A DNA stretch of 30,361 nucleotides, taken from NCBI GenBank assembly GCA_037176905.1, contig JBBBWG010001560.1, positions 1-30,361 on the forward strand, in the 5' to 3' direction. The notes under the pieces are model-generated. The model was given only the letters and a program-made list of their open reading frames with translations, was not told the origin of the DNA and searched no databases. Position 1 is the first letter of the stretch, and each line of letters opens with the position of its first letter. Position numbers and translations under genes: made by a program. Below, piece after piece: positions 19,534-30,361 of the stretch. The stretch comes from Azolla pinnata. Its lineage: Eukaryota; Streptophyta; Polypodiopsida; Salviniales; Salviniaceae.

Positions 19534-22500
19534 ATGAAAGACACCGGGTCGTCTAGAATGGATCAATACGAGGTGATGGGTCAGATCGGTAGAGGAGCAT
19601 TCGGCTCTGCCATTCTCGTCTACCACAAGCTCGAGAAGAAGAAGTAAAAACCCTTCCCTTGCTTCATTGCTACGGCCAAAATTCTGTTTTTCCATGACAA
19701 GCAACACACTCCAACCCAGTTTTTCCTCCTCCCTCTAATTTCTTCGTGTTTTTGTGAATTAAGGTATGTCCTAAAGAAGATACGCCTTGCTCGACAGACT
19801 GACAGGTGCAGACGATCAGCACACCAAGAGGTAAGCAAAAAGAATCAAGTAAGAACATTTATTCAGTCAATTTAGCCTCGGTACCTCATTCAGAAAATTA
19901 AGAAAGTCTTCTTTCTCATCAATCACCTATATTTTATATACTCTCGCACGTACTTACACACCATAAATTAAAAATGCAGATGGCCTTGATATCAAAAGTT
20001 GTTCATCCGTACATCGTGGAATACAAAGAGTCGTGGGTGGAGAAGGTGAATGGAAGAATCCTGTTTTTGATCTCCTTCATCTTTGCAAAGGAGTGTACAT
20101 ATATCGAAAATGGGTCATGAAATGTTGAGTGTGCTTTTGTTCTTTTTTCTCTTTGTGCAGGGCTGTTATGTGTGCATTGTGCTCGCATGTTGTGACGGAG
20201 GAGACATGTATGTAGTGCATGCTTTTGCCGCTCTGTATCTGTGAGTTTTTCGTTACCATGGAAACTTTATACAACTAAGAGAAATCCTATCTTATGAACA
20301 GGGCCAATCTAATCAAGAAGTGTAATGGAGTTTATTTCTCAGAGGAGGTGCTGTACTGTAACTTCCAAGCCATATTGAAGCGTATGTTATCTTGCTTGTG
20401 AATATTAGCAACTTACTCTGTTTCATTGCAGAGGCTTTGCAAGTGGTTGACTCAGCTCCTCCTCGCGGTAGATCATCTTCATTCCAATCACATCCTGCAT
20501 CGTGATCTGAAGGTACACCCATTTCATTTTAATGCACTTTCAAGCAATCAATTATCTTATGCTAAGTCTGCTAACTCTGTATCCTTCAGTGTTCAAACAT
20601 CTTTTTGACAAAGGAGCATGATATCAGGCTTGGTACGACACCATAACGAGACTTTATTACCTGCAATTTCTTCTTAGCTAATAGATTATGATCTCATCGG
20701 ATTCAGGGTCTGTTGTATGTGTTCTAAATCCCTCAGCACTGTGATTTTCAGGGGACTTTGGATTAGCAAAGTTGTTGAATGCAGATGGGCTTACTTCATC
20801 GGTATGTGATTGCTAGCTAAAGACAGAAAGGAATGTCAGATGCTGTGCAGTAATTATTGAAACAATGTAAACAAGAACTTATATATTTACTTTATTCTTA
20901 TACGCTCACAGGTTGTTGGGACTCCAAATTACATGTGCCCCGAGCTTCTTGCAGATACTCCATACGGATATAAATCGGACATTTGGTCCTTAGGTATGGT
21001 TCATTTTTCGTGCAGAAGTTTGCATACTCATTGATATTAAATATAGATTCTTTTCAACCCTGTTTTTTATAGGATGTTGCCTGTATGAGATGACCGCACA
21101 TAAGCCAGCTTTCAAAGCATTCGTAAGTATGGTGACTGGCCAAAGAACATCTTGCTCATGACATGATCCTTAAATACTAATATGGAAGCAGCTGCAAGTA
21201 TTAAGGTGAGGTGGATGTTTGCAGGATATGCAGGGTTTAGTAAGCAAGATCAGCAGTTCCTCACTTGGGCCCTTACCTTCAATGTATTCTACACCTTTGT
21301 AAGTGAATATAGGATATTACCTGCCCCATCTGCAAGGTTCATACACATGTGAATAGTGCTTACGTTTGTTGTGCCTCTGCAACTGCAACAGGAAAGGAAT
21401 AATCAAGAGTATGCTCCGAAAGAATCCCGAAAGTAGACCGAGCGTAAGTGTCACTGTCTTCAGATATCGTCATGTCTGCTTGCCTTCTCTTTCTCGTTTG
21501 GGTTTGTCATGGTGAAATGCATTTTGTTTTCCAACCATTTTCCATCTGCTGCAGGCTGCTGAACTGCTAAAGCATCCTCATCTGCAAAATTATGTTACTC
21601 AGTGCCAAATGCAGTCATATTTTCGTCTCAGATCTCCATTGAGACAAATACATCTCAATGACAAAGCCAATGGCGATATCATCTACGATAACCATGTTTG
21701 TGAACCAACAGAGCTTTATGATTCCGAAGATCCTCTCATGGATTCCAATCAACATATCGACATCAATGGAATCGAGCCGTGCGACTGGCCACTTTTCTAC
21801 GACGAGAATGACACATCTGCAACCATGAGTGAGAACTCCTCATCCATGGCAACTGGTACAGGGATTGTGGAGTGGGTGGGTGAGATATGTACACCTGGAG
21901 ATAACCTCAGAGAAAAAGTCAAGGGGCAAGACAAGGTGACACCAAAAGTCTCTTCGAGTTTCTCCAAGTGTAGTAGCAGAGGTGGAGAGAGCCCTCTAAT
22001 GGTGCTGAATGGACCTGCTCGTAATCGTAGCCCTCAGCTAAAGCCCAGTACACCCAACCGTGTTTGTGAGGGGAGGCAGTCGGTAACTCAGCTTTTACAT
22101 AAAAGAGCTTCATTTTTCTTTTTAACTCTTCATTGTTCACAAAAGACATTGTTCACAAGAGATTCTCATGACTGTGTGCAAGTAGCAGTGAATCAATGCA
22201 TGTACTTGCATAGTTCTTGATTCATGGTTCAACAACAGGCACTATGAATGTATCTCACGAACATGTATGTGATTGTTTACATGGAGTGATTAACATTCAT
22301 GCATGTATGCTAGTAGCGAAAGTGCATGCAAAGATTGCTTGCACTGCATAGTTCTTACTCATTGTTGACAACAAGCACTATGTGTGCATGCCATGAGCAT
22401 AATGTAAAGGTTTTGATTCATTCTGGCACTATGCATCTCCACGAGCATGCGTGTGATTGTTTAAATGCACTGGTTATTCCTCTCATCAGATAATGAGATT

Positions 22501-23445
22501 GCACAATGAAATTTGTAATGCTTATGGCAGTTACCTGGAGAGGCCCTGCTAAGGGTCAAAATCTCGAGAGATGATCAGGATGAGAGAATGCACACAATGA
22601 AGCAGAGAGCAAATGCGGAGAGAAGTTCAACGCGAAGGGCCTCCTTGCCGCTTCCAATGAAAGGAGGAGGAGCTTCCCCTGCTACAAACAATGCTGGCTC
22701 CAAGTGTGGCACGCCCAAGGCTAGAAGAACCCCTCTTCGTGACAGCTTGCGAGCCGTATCGAATGCTACACCGAAAGCTGTATCGAATTCTGTATGGAAT
22801 TCGAGATTAGCGATAGGTGCTGCGTACCTCAAAAGTGCTACAAAGAAGGGCGGACAGGTGGTGTGTGGAGCTCAGAAAAGGGGGGTAGAGAACATATCCC
22901 CTCATGTTTCTGTCAATGCTCCTCGGATTGATTCAATACCACCATTCTCTCTTACTACAGAGGATACACCGACTGTAAGGAAGAGTCAGAGTAAGCCCAA
23001 GAAGCAGGGCACAGGAACACCAAGCTCTGTGCCTTATAATGAAGTGATCCATGTGATAAGGCATAGAACTCTGAGGTTTGGATCACAGGAAGTAACAGAT
23101 GATCTTCCTCACATTGACAATGCCACAGAGATTGGTGGAGATCATAATACATGCGAGCCGAATAAGCTGTCAGCGAGCAACAACCATTGCTGCTCAGATG
23201 ATCCACCGCAACTGTTCTCATGCGAGAGCGGCAACAGTAAAGAGGCTTTCGATCGCAGCTCCTTCCGAGCTCGAGCTGAAGCTCTGGAGGGCTTGCTGGA
23301 GCTCAGTGCAGAGCTGCTTCAGCAGCAGAGGGTGGAAGAATTAGCCGTTGTATTGAAGCCCTTTGGGAGGGGCCAGGTGTCTCCAAGGGAGACTGCCATC
23401 TGGCTCACCAAGAGCTTGAGGGACCTGAAGCTTGGAAGAAGCTGA
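19534..23445 (+). CDS. NEK: NIMA-related protein kinase, plant NEK1/2/3-like, fourteen exons
   Basis: Exons 19534-19643, 19764-19830, 19980-20045, 20161-20207, 20302-20347, 20432-20512, 20590-20632, 20752-20801, 20912-20993, 21073-21122, 21225-21298, 21392-21443, 21555-22082, 22531-23445; 736 aa, every junction in phase. Ser/Thr kinase domain about residues 12-270: glycine loop IGRGAFGSA (18-26), YVLKKIR with the ATP-binding Lys41, ILHRDLKCSN (Asp137, Asn142), DFGLAK (155-160), activation segment [13 protein letters not shown], and SDIWSLGCCLYEM. All catalytic residues are present. The C-terminal tail has plant-NEK motifs: RRASLPLP (about 467-474), [14 protein letters not shown] (about 604) and the end block [20 protein letters not shown]...VVLKPFGRG (about 678-733). 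Plant NEKs act on microtubules and directional cell growth; the substrate here is unknown. A strong Kozak is not obvious; [11 protein letters not shown] at residue 9 is an alternative start. Confidence 0.94.
22200..22480. repeat. Degenerate tandem duplication in NEK intron 13
   Basis: The sequence TTGCATAGTTCTT...CAACA.GCACTATG...GAACATG.ATGTGATTGTTTA appears at about 22206-22280 and, modified, at about 22340-22465, with further GCATG-rich filler. The intron runs 22083-22530. Confidence 0.7.
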
Positions 23446-25260
23446 AAGCTGCAAGAAAACAAGTCACCAGCATCTGAAAATTCACCAAGAAAGCTGAAGC
23501 TTTGACAAAACAAGTAGATCAGTTGATATGCAAAAAACAAAGGAGCCTAGGTGTAATGCCAAGAAGATTTCAGATGCAGAACCATCCTGTTAGTGCTGTT
23601 TCCAGCCATCAGCATGAAGACATGGGAATTCCCATGCTTGATTGAAGGCAGAATTTCACGAAAGCCAGTAGAAGACATTATTGATGCTCCTCCCACCGCC
23701 GAGCTGACTGATGGAGAAAATCCTAATGGCAAGTGCCCGAGGTTGTGGGCGATTGATTCATCAGGGGTTGTGGCTGGTTTTGCTCTGTTTTCCTCTGTTA
23801 GTTTGAAACAAGGCGCTTGTATTCTTATGTACTTTAGAATCTAGATCAGTTTGAGAAGCTGGATGATTGGTGAGGGATTACATTATCAACATGTTGCAAT
23901 TCAAGTGTTTGCTTCACAATTTGCCTTAGTGCGCCCATAGTTGAGGAAACAAAATTGAAGTGGAATCAGTCATTTGATTCCAGATGCATTTTGGAAACTC
24001 TTTTGTGAAAGCATTCTTCCTAAAGTTAGTGGGAAGAAGCAAGGTCTGAGCATTTACATGCTAGGTTTTATAACCCAAACTTGATCAATTAACGGTTTGC
24101 GCTTGAGTTGGAAGAAATGCTTGAGGGATTATCAGGGATTTGGAATTGAGTTTGAACAATTGCAACGGTGGTCATCGCAATTTAGTATCTATTGGAACAA
24201 TTGGTGTCGACCTTGTGACCTATGCTTTTAAATGGAATTATTTTATCACGATGCCTTACTAGCGTTATTCGTTTGTTGGTTTCTTACATTTTTCTTGTTC
24301 TGCTTCAACATTCTTGCTCTCTATGCATTTCATATCATGCGCCCAAAACATCAGGACAACGGAAATGAGGTATGTTTGAGTGCCTGGAGTGAAGATAGTG
24401 GGTGGTTTTTTTGTCAGGCGTTTGGAAAGCCACTTCCATTGTGCTAGAGCCAAACAAGAAATCCGCATACATATATAACGAAAAGAAAACGGAGCTGGTG
24501 GTCCCGGAAGTAAAGAAAGAACCGACTCTCCTTGTTCTGGGGGCGATTTCAAAATAAAGCCACTTTCTCCGTCACTGCTGCGTGTACATCGGTCAAGATT
24601 ATTACTATTGATTGGGGTTGTGGGTGGGGGGACATCATGTTGCGATTCGTCATGTTCTGATTGGCGATAAAGTATGGGCTTTGGGATTCCGAACGTGGAG
24701 CGGATGGGCACGATCGGCTCTGTACTTTTCTGGCCCATTATAGAAGAGGGAAAGGCCAGTTTCTGCCTCGATTCCTGGCCGCATCGTTTGTGTAACAGTG
24801 GTGCACGGAAGCAGCTGTGGAATTGAAGTTTTCGCTGGCGCGGTAAGCGCTCCAGATCGAACTCGAACGGCCATCCATCATCATTCGTCCTGTCCGTGTT
24901 GACTTTGGGGATGGATCCCGGGCGCGGATACATCAACGGCCAAAGTAAGCATCTCTGCATTTTGCAATCTGCATACTGAGCTGCTGCTACTGAACTGCGG
25001 CTTCTGCACATCTACCCATCTGTCTCGGTATCAGCATTCTGCTATTAGCATCTCATCGGAGCATGCATCGCCGAGGCGCATCAAGCGGGCAAGAAATCGA
25101 TCGAATCGATCGATCGATTTCGATCGATCTGAATCCCAGGAATGAAAGCCAGAGACAGACGAGAAAGCATGGAAGCAATCTCCATATGCCTCTGCGATCA
25201 TGCGTAGAACTAACTGTCGTATCCCAACGACCAAAACGTACAAAACCGAGAATTCAAAAT

Positions 25261-25397
25261 TTGAAAAAGAAAAAAAAAAACAAAAAACAAACAAACGAGT
25301 AGCAATCAGCAATAAATAAATAAATAAGTAAGTAAAGAAATAAAGGAATGAATGAATAAATGAATGAATGAATGAATGAATGAAGGAATGAATATAT
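25261..25397. repeat. A-rich, AAATAAGT and GAAT microsatellites
   Basis: A run of As with CAAAC units gives way to AAATA/AAGTA units and then about eight GAAT repeats. Confidence 0.85.
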
Positions 25398-25444
25398 GGC
25401 TTGAAATCAGGCACCGATTTCGTTCATCTTAATTAAGTGAGAAC

Positions 25445-25900
25445 ACATACATACATACATACATGGGCACGTACTACATACGGTCAGGGCCGCATACGTA
25501 CAAAGACGCACATGAATACATAGATAGCCAGATACATAGGTAGCTACATACACCGTACACAGCCACCTACCTTGTAGATTGCTACATGCACCGTATACAT
25601 ACATACACCGCCGCGCGCCGTATACATACATACATAGCTGCATACTGCATACGGAGCCACATCTGTACATAGCCGCATAGTACATACACGGCCACGCACA
25701 CATACATACATAGCCGCATGCTGCATACGGAGCCACATCTATAGATAGCCGCATAGGTACGTACATACGCGGCCAGGTACGCATACATAGCGGTCACACA
25801 CATGCATGGCCGCATACGATGCATGGCCACCGGCAGCATACATCCACCGTACACATGCGTGCATGCGATACATCCATACTCTCCATGCACACATGCATGA
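25445..25900. repeat. TACA-rich minisatellite
   Basis: TACATACATAC runs alternate with GCCGCATGCTGCATACGGAG-type modules. The module GCATACGGAGCCACATCT occurs twice, about 76 bp apart (near 25647 and 25723). Confidence 0.85.
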
Positions 25901-26169
25901 ATACACAGTTATTGCATTTCCGTGGGGGTACAGATTTTTTGGGGCCTCGTCAACGTACAACTTCAATTTGACCCTGGTATTGGTGTTGTTGTAGTTGTTG
26001 TTGTTGTGGTTGTTGAATTGGGCATTTTCCCTCATGGACATGATGCATGCATGCAAGTCCTCGCTGCTTAATTAAGAATGAATGAACGAACAAATGAGCG
26101 AATGATTGATTGCTACATAATGGCCGCCAGAATTGGCGTTGGACAATCGGACAAGATTCGGGGTCAGGC

Positions 26170-26205
26170 CGAATCGGATCGGATCGGATCGGGATCGGAC
26201 GGCGT
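26170..26205. repeat. Second GGATC microsatellite
   Basis: CGGATC units followed by degenerate GGATCGGACGG copies; same unit as at 112-157. Confidence 0.8.
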
Positions 26206-26353
26206 CGGTGCGTCGGGTTGGGCCCCGGATTCGATCGGATGGCGTCGGATCGAACGGGCTCGTCCAGATACGTACATACCTGCGTACATCCGTACACATA
26301 CCCGTACACACCGTCGTCCGTCCGTACACCCATGCGTACATACCGACGTATGG

Positions 26354-26381
26354 TACGTTATGTATGTGCATACATAACGTA
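26354..26381. repeat. Perfect 13-bp-arm palindrome
   Basis: TACGTTATGTATG, a 2-base TG spacer, then its exact reverse complement CATACATAACGTA. Confidence 0.9.
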
Positions 26382-26454
26382 TGTGTACGTCGGTGGATCG
26401 GATCGGACGGTGATGGTGCATCGATCGTCCGGCCACCCTAAACCCTAAAGGCAC

Positions 26455-26608
26455 GTACGCGCACGCACACATGCATACATACGTACGCGCGCGCACACAT
26501 ACATACATACGCACGCGCACGCACACATACATACATACGCACATGCATACATACATACGCACGCGCACGCACACATACATACATACACACATGCATACAT
26601 ACATACAT
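26455..26608. repeat. CATACATACGCACGCGCACG tandem array
   Basis: Several units mixing GCACGCGCACGCACA with three or four TACA repeats; alternating purine-pyrimidine nearly throughout. Confidence 0.85.
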
Positions 26609-26685
26609 GCTTCTGTGTTCTTCTCCGTCTTCTTCTTCGTCTTCTTCTTCTTCCTTCTTCTGCAGACGGCTGGCTATGGCGACCT

Positions 26686-26745
26686 CCTAAACCCTAACCC
26701 TAAAAACCCCCAAACCCTAAAACCCCAAAACCCTAAAATGAAAAA
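26686..26745. repeat. Short CCCTAAA cluster upstream of RopGEF
   Basis: About seven CCCTAA or CCCCAAA units on the + strand, 730-800 bp before the RopGEF ATG. A later (CCTAAA)5-like run is at 27340-27370. Confidence 0.85.
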
Positions 26746-27175
26746 CAGCACAGTAAAGTGAAGGAGAGCTCAGAACACAGAGGAGGAACCAGAAAGAAGT
26801 TCTCCTCCTCTCTCTGCTTCACTCCGCCCTCTTCTGTTCTGTTCTGTTCTGTTCTGTTTCTGTTTTGTTCTTCGTCTTCTTCTTCTTCTTCTTCTTCTTC
26901 TGTGTCTGTGCTATCCATCACATCGATCGCTTGTTCTCGTTTCTGCAGAGAACAGACCGACATCAGACTCCTACCCTACAAACCCTAAACTCCCCAAACT
27001 CTCAGACGCTTCTGCTGCTCTTCTTCTTCTTCTTTCTTCTTCTTCTTCTTCCATCATCATCACCTCTACCGCCATCGCCACTGTCTTCTCCACCCCGCAA
27101 GGGCCTCTCACTCAATTCATTTCCTTCTCCTTCCCTTTCCTTCGCCTCCGCGCGCACAGACAGAGAGAAGAAGCC

Positions 27176-27277
27176 ATGGCGGATCTCATCATGCACGACG
27201 CCCTCTGTCCCTTAAAAAACCCTAACATTCCTGCTCCGCTTGACATCACGCACGCACCATCTCTGAGCTCGCCATGA
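27176..27277 (+). CDS. Possible upstream ORF (33 aa) in the RopGEF leader
   Basis: ATGGCGGATCTCATC opens a 33-codon frame (MADLIMHDALCPLK...LSSP) ending in TGA, about 205 bp before the RopGEF start. It overlaps a CCCTAA motif, and its product resembles nothing I know. It would matter only if this stretch is in the mature leader; an acceptor-like CCTCCTGCAG at 27477 suggests part of the leader is intron. Confidence 0.3.
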   Translation: MADLIMHDALCPLKNPNIPAPLDITHAPSLSSP

Positions 27278-27482
27278 TTCCTTCCCTGCTCTGATCCTAT
27301 CCCTAATTCCCGCACGAATCCTCCCTTCCTCCGCCAAGACCTAAACCTAAACCTAAACCTAAACCTAAACTCCCCATCTCGCTATAACAAACAACAGCTT
27401 GCCCTGCTTCGCGCTCCGTGTTGCCGTTCCAAAACCCTAATTTCCACGCCAAGGCTTCGTCTTCTTCCCTCCTGCAGCTCCC

Positions 27483-29840
27483 ATGGCGGCGGCGGCGTCG
27501 CTCTCCGGCGGATCTGCCATGGATGTGGTGAAGCTGCGGAAGGAAGCGCTCGACCTTCTCCTCGTCCCTCTGCTCGACAAGACGGCCCGCAGGAGCTGCC
27601 ATGGCTACGCAGATCTCCCCGACCTCGTCCCTGCGCCGACGAAGGAGAAGCAGAAGGCGGCGGAGGAGGCGGCGATGGCGATGGGATCCGAGGCGCCTGA
27701 CGAGACGAGCTCCACCGGCAGCTTCGATGGCTTCTCCTCCGACGTCAACAATGGCGTGGATTCCTTCATCTCGGGGCCGATGAGCCCCGAGAACAGCAGC
27801 AGCAGGGCGAGCGCGCAGTGGGACGCCGAGATCTCCGATTCCAACGCCTCTGTGTATGCTTCGCCATCGCCATGGCCGCTCGATCGAGCTCGCTCTGACA
27901 ACGCCATCGCCCTCGCGTCTTCTTCCTCGGCGGCAGCTAGCAGCGCTCCATCGCCATCGCCGGCCGCCGCGGACCTGCTTCTGCCGAGGACGGGCGGCGG
28001 CGGCGGCGATGGCGGCTGTGCAGGCGCGAGCTCCGGCTATGGCTTGCCCAGCATCATCAACAGCCAGGGGAGCAAAGGATTGATCCTGTGGGACGACATG
28101 GCTCCGCCGGATCGCTGCAGCGCCATCGCCGATCGCTGCAAGGATATGGCGGATGCTTCAGGTATGGGAGGAGAGAAGAGCTGCGGGAGAGGCTCTCGCA
28201 GCTCGAAACGCCATAGCTTGCCTGTTCTGTCTTCTCTTTCTGTCTCTGCCGGAGGACATGGCGAGATTTTCGTGCTGATGGGAGCGAGCTCCATTCCATG
28301 GATGTGTCTGAGACAGAAGCAGAGACGATGAAGGAGCGATTCGCGAAGCTTCTGCTGGGAGAGGATCTGTCGGGGGGAGGGAAGGGCGTCTCAACAGCGC
28401 TCGCCGTCTCCAACGCCATCACCAATCTCTCTGGTAAGAACCCTAACGGAGGAAACCCTAACAGAGAGCGTTTCTTCTCCGGGATCTAGGGTTCGGGCGT
28501 CTGTGTGCAGCGCAAGAACCCGATAGGTTGAAGGAGACGACGATGGCGATGGCGAGGAGGATGATGATGATGATGATGATGATCACTGTGCGCCATGGCT
28601 TCTTCTGCTTCTGTGTTCTTGCAGCTGCGATCTTCGGGGAGCTATGGCAGCTCGAGCCTCTGGCGGATGCGACCAAGGAGCGATGGCGGAAGGAGATGGA
28701 GCGGCTCCTGTCTGTGAGCGACTACATCGTGGAGTTCGTGCCGTGCTCCAAGTCGCTGGCGGATGGGAGCACGATGAAGGTGAGAGAGAGAGAGAGAGAG
28801 ACAGAGAGAGCTATGGCGATGAAACCCTAGAATCCCTGCAGGAATCGATGGCAGCGATGGCGGTGTCTGAGCTCGCTGGAGAGGTTCTGAGTGAAACCCT
28901 AGAATTCATGGCGACAAACCCTAGAATTCATGGCGCTGCTTCTGCTTCTGCTTCTGCTTCTGCTGCAGGTGATGGACACGAAGCCGAGGTTGGACCTCCA
29001 TATCTGCCTCCCCGCGCTGAGGAAGCTGGACGCCATGCTGATTGTAGGTATCCTCTCGCCATGTCTCCCGAAACCCTAACCCTAACCCTAAGCCCGGTCC
29101 ATCTCGCCATAGCCAATCTGCGCACAGCAGTCGCCAAATCCTGCATGCAGCAGAGAGATAGATCTGTCTCTGCAATTCCATTCTCTCCATAGCCAATAAG
29201 ACGCAGGTTACCTTCTCCCCCGAAACCCTAAACCCGAAACCCTAAAGCCTCCACAATCTGCATGTGCAATTCCCATGTCTCCATAGCCAGCAGGGCAACA
29301 GGCGTTCGCTGATCGTCGGGTCTTCCCTCGCCATAGCCCCTCCACACAGACGGACAGATCTCGATCAATCTGTCTGTGCGATTCCCATCTTTCCATAGCC
29401 AGTAGGGTTTTTTTAGGGTTTCGGCGACGATGCTGCTGCTGCTGCTGCTGATGGTGATGATGGCGATGATGATGACGATGCAGGAGGGGCTCGACAGCTT
29501 CGTGGGCACCGAGTTCTGGTACGTGGCGGATCGATCGCTGCTGCAGAGTAGCCGAGCGCAGGAGAGCCAGGCGTTGCAGGCGGCTATGGCGCGTAGCAGC
29601 AGCAGGAGCAATGGAAGCTCCGCCAGCGATGGCGGAGGCGGCGGAAGCAGCTGCATCAACAGGTGGTGGCTTCCAGCTCCCATGGTGCCTGCGGACGGAG
29701 GCCTCTCGGGCGCGGCTCGCAAGCATCTGCAGCAGCAGAGGGAGAGCGTGAACCAGATCCTCAAGGCCGCCATGGCCGTGAACGCGCAGGTGCTCGCGGA
29801 GATGATGGTCCCCGCCGCCTTCACCGACGCCCTCCCCAAG
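27483..29840 (+). CDS. ROPGEF: RopGEF (PRONE-domain guanine nucleotide exchange factor), 5' part
   Basis: Exons 27483-28161, 28317-28433, 28625-28779, 28969-29043, 29484-29840; 461 codons, phases consistent, the gene continuing past the window. RopGEFs load GTP onto plant Rho (ROP) GTPases at the plasma membrane in polar growth. Residues 1-226 are a Ser/Ala/Gly-rich variable N-terminus. The PRONE domain starts at about 227: [124 protein letters not shown] and [20 protein letters not shown]. This is the first part of PRONE; the later part and any C-terminal tail lie beyond 30361. A Ser/Gly-rich insertion of about 45 residues separates FWYVA from WWLP. Introns 2 to 5 all carry CCCTAAA motifs. 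The start is the first ATG in frame, after an acceptor-like CAG. Confidence 0.94.
29160..29410. repeat. CCATAGCC-containing repeats in RopGEF intron 4
   Basis: ATTCCCAT.T.TCCATAGCCA and close relatives occur at about 29176, 29268 and 29380, interspersed with GATCTGTCTCTGC-like and CCCTAAA strings, indicating local duplication. Confidence 0.7.
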
Positions 29841-30361
29841 GTATGATCCGGATGAAACCCTAATCCTCCTTTTCGCAAACCCCTGAAACCCTAATTCTCC
29901 CTTGCGAAACCCTAATCCTCCTTTTCCCAAACCCCTGAAACCCTAATACTCCTTTTCGAAACCCTAAACCCTGTGATCCCGATTCAGAGCTGTACAAACC
30001 CTAACCCTTTGCACAACCCTAAACCCTGAAATCCCCATTCGAGCTGCACTGATGTATGAAACCCTGAAAACCCTAATAATCCGTTGAACAACCCTAAACT
30101 CTCAAGTCCCCATTCGAGCTGCACTGATGTATGAAACCCTAAAAACCCTAATAATCCGTTGAACAACCCTAAAACCCTAATCCTTTGCAAAACCCTAAAC
30201 CCTTGGAACCCCTTGGAACCCTAAACCCTGAAATCCCAATTCCAGCTGCACTCATATATGAAACCCTAAACCCTAAACCCTTGGAACCCTAAACCCTGAA
30301 ATCCCAATTCGAACTGCACTGATATATGGAACCCTAAACCTAATCCCTAAAACCCTAATCC
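29841..30361. repeat. Telomere-like higher-order array in RopGEF intron 5
   Basis: The intron begins with GTATGATCC and continues to the window edge. It is almost entirely AAACCCTAA units interleaved with spacers such as CAATTCGAGCTGCACTGATA and ATAATCCGTTGAACAACCC. The spacer with GAGCTGCACT recurs at about 30039, 30114, 30243 and 30310. No further PRONE exon is seen here. Confidence 0.9.

Larger units (their letters stand above)
23446..27482. other. Intergenic region between NEK and RopGEF
   Basis: About 4 kb. First comes the NEK 3' untranslated region and AT-rich unique DNA (to about 24230). Then a unique stretch with an unusually long minus-strand ORF (24265-25011). From about 25260 to 26610 it is almost all simple or low-copy tandem repeats. 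From about 26610 the sequence is pyrimidine-rich with CTT runs and CCCTAAA clusters, probably the promoter and spliced leader of RopGEF. Confidence 0.55.

Noticed and set aside
22083-22220. NEK protein ending at 22220 by reading through the exon 13 donor
   Set aside because: Splicing TCG before GTAACT to 22531 is in phase and joins to a tail with known plant NEK motifs (RRASLPLP and the C-terminal coiled block). The read-through tail has none.
25407-26604. Cys/Tyr/Met/Val-rich ORFs up to 146 codons
   Set aside because: Translation of TACA/GTAC-type repeats; no conserved composition beyond the repeat period.
29841-30361. True chromosome end (telomere)
   Set aside because: Units are degenerate, with unique spacers, and follow an unfinished PRONE coding exon with a normal donor. 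It is better explained as an intron.

Overview
The window is nuclear DNA of a land plant, probably a seed-free one (fern or lycophyte rather than a flowering plant). Multi-exon genes with GT-AG introns, plant-only families (PLS-type PPR, RopGEF/PRONE, plant NEK1-3-like kinase) and dispersed plant-type telomere motifs (CCCTAAA) establish the plant origin. The best pointer to the lineage is a cluster of cyanovirin-N homology (CVNH) lectin genes, a family known from cyanobacteria, filamentous fungi and the fern Ceratopteris. The lineage call is inference; no marker gene here settles it.

Layout. 1-5 kb: three CVNH genes, namely the 3' tail of one on + (2-91) and two complete intronless ones on - (2556-2008 and 4904-4293), separated by microsatellite-rich DNA. 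5.36-8.0 kb: an intronless 880-aa PLS-type PPR gene on +, divergent from CVNH gene 3 across about 455 bp that carry a telomere-like block. 8.48-10.2 kb: a four-exon + gene for a 73-aa two-helix membrane protein whose last intron looks U12-type. 12.4-17.07 kb: a six-exon - gene for a membrane-associated glutaredoxin/GST protein of the prostaglandin-E-synthase-2 family, with one GC-AG intron. 19.5-23.4 kb: a fourteen-exon + gene for a NIMA-related kinase, divergent from the previous gene across a region with another telomere-like block. 27.5 kb to the window end: the 5' part of a RopGEF (PRONE) gene on +, five exons seen, the rest beyond the edge.

The genes do not form one pathway. The CVNH cluster is a local gene family (secreted glycan-binding proteins). 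PPR, PTGES2-like and perhaps the small membrane protein are organelle-related; NEK and RopGEF belong to cytoskeleton and polarity signalling. Features that recur along the window are (a) degenerate CCCTAAA arrays in upstream regions and in RopGEF introns, and (b) long TACA/GTAC-type and GGATC microsatellites between genes. Exon boundaries were assigned by reading splice sites by eye and checking reading phase across every junction; family names are from recalled conserved motifs, not from a search.
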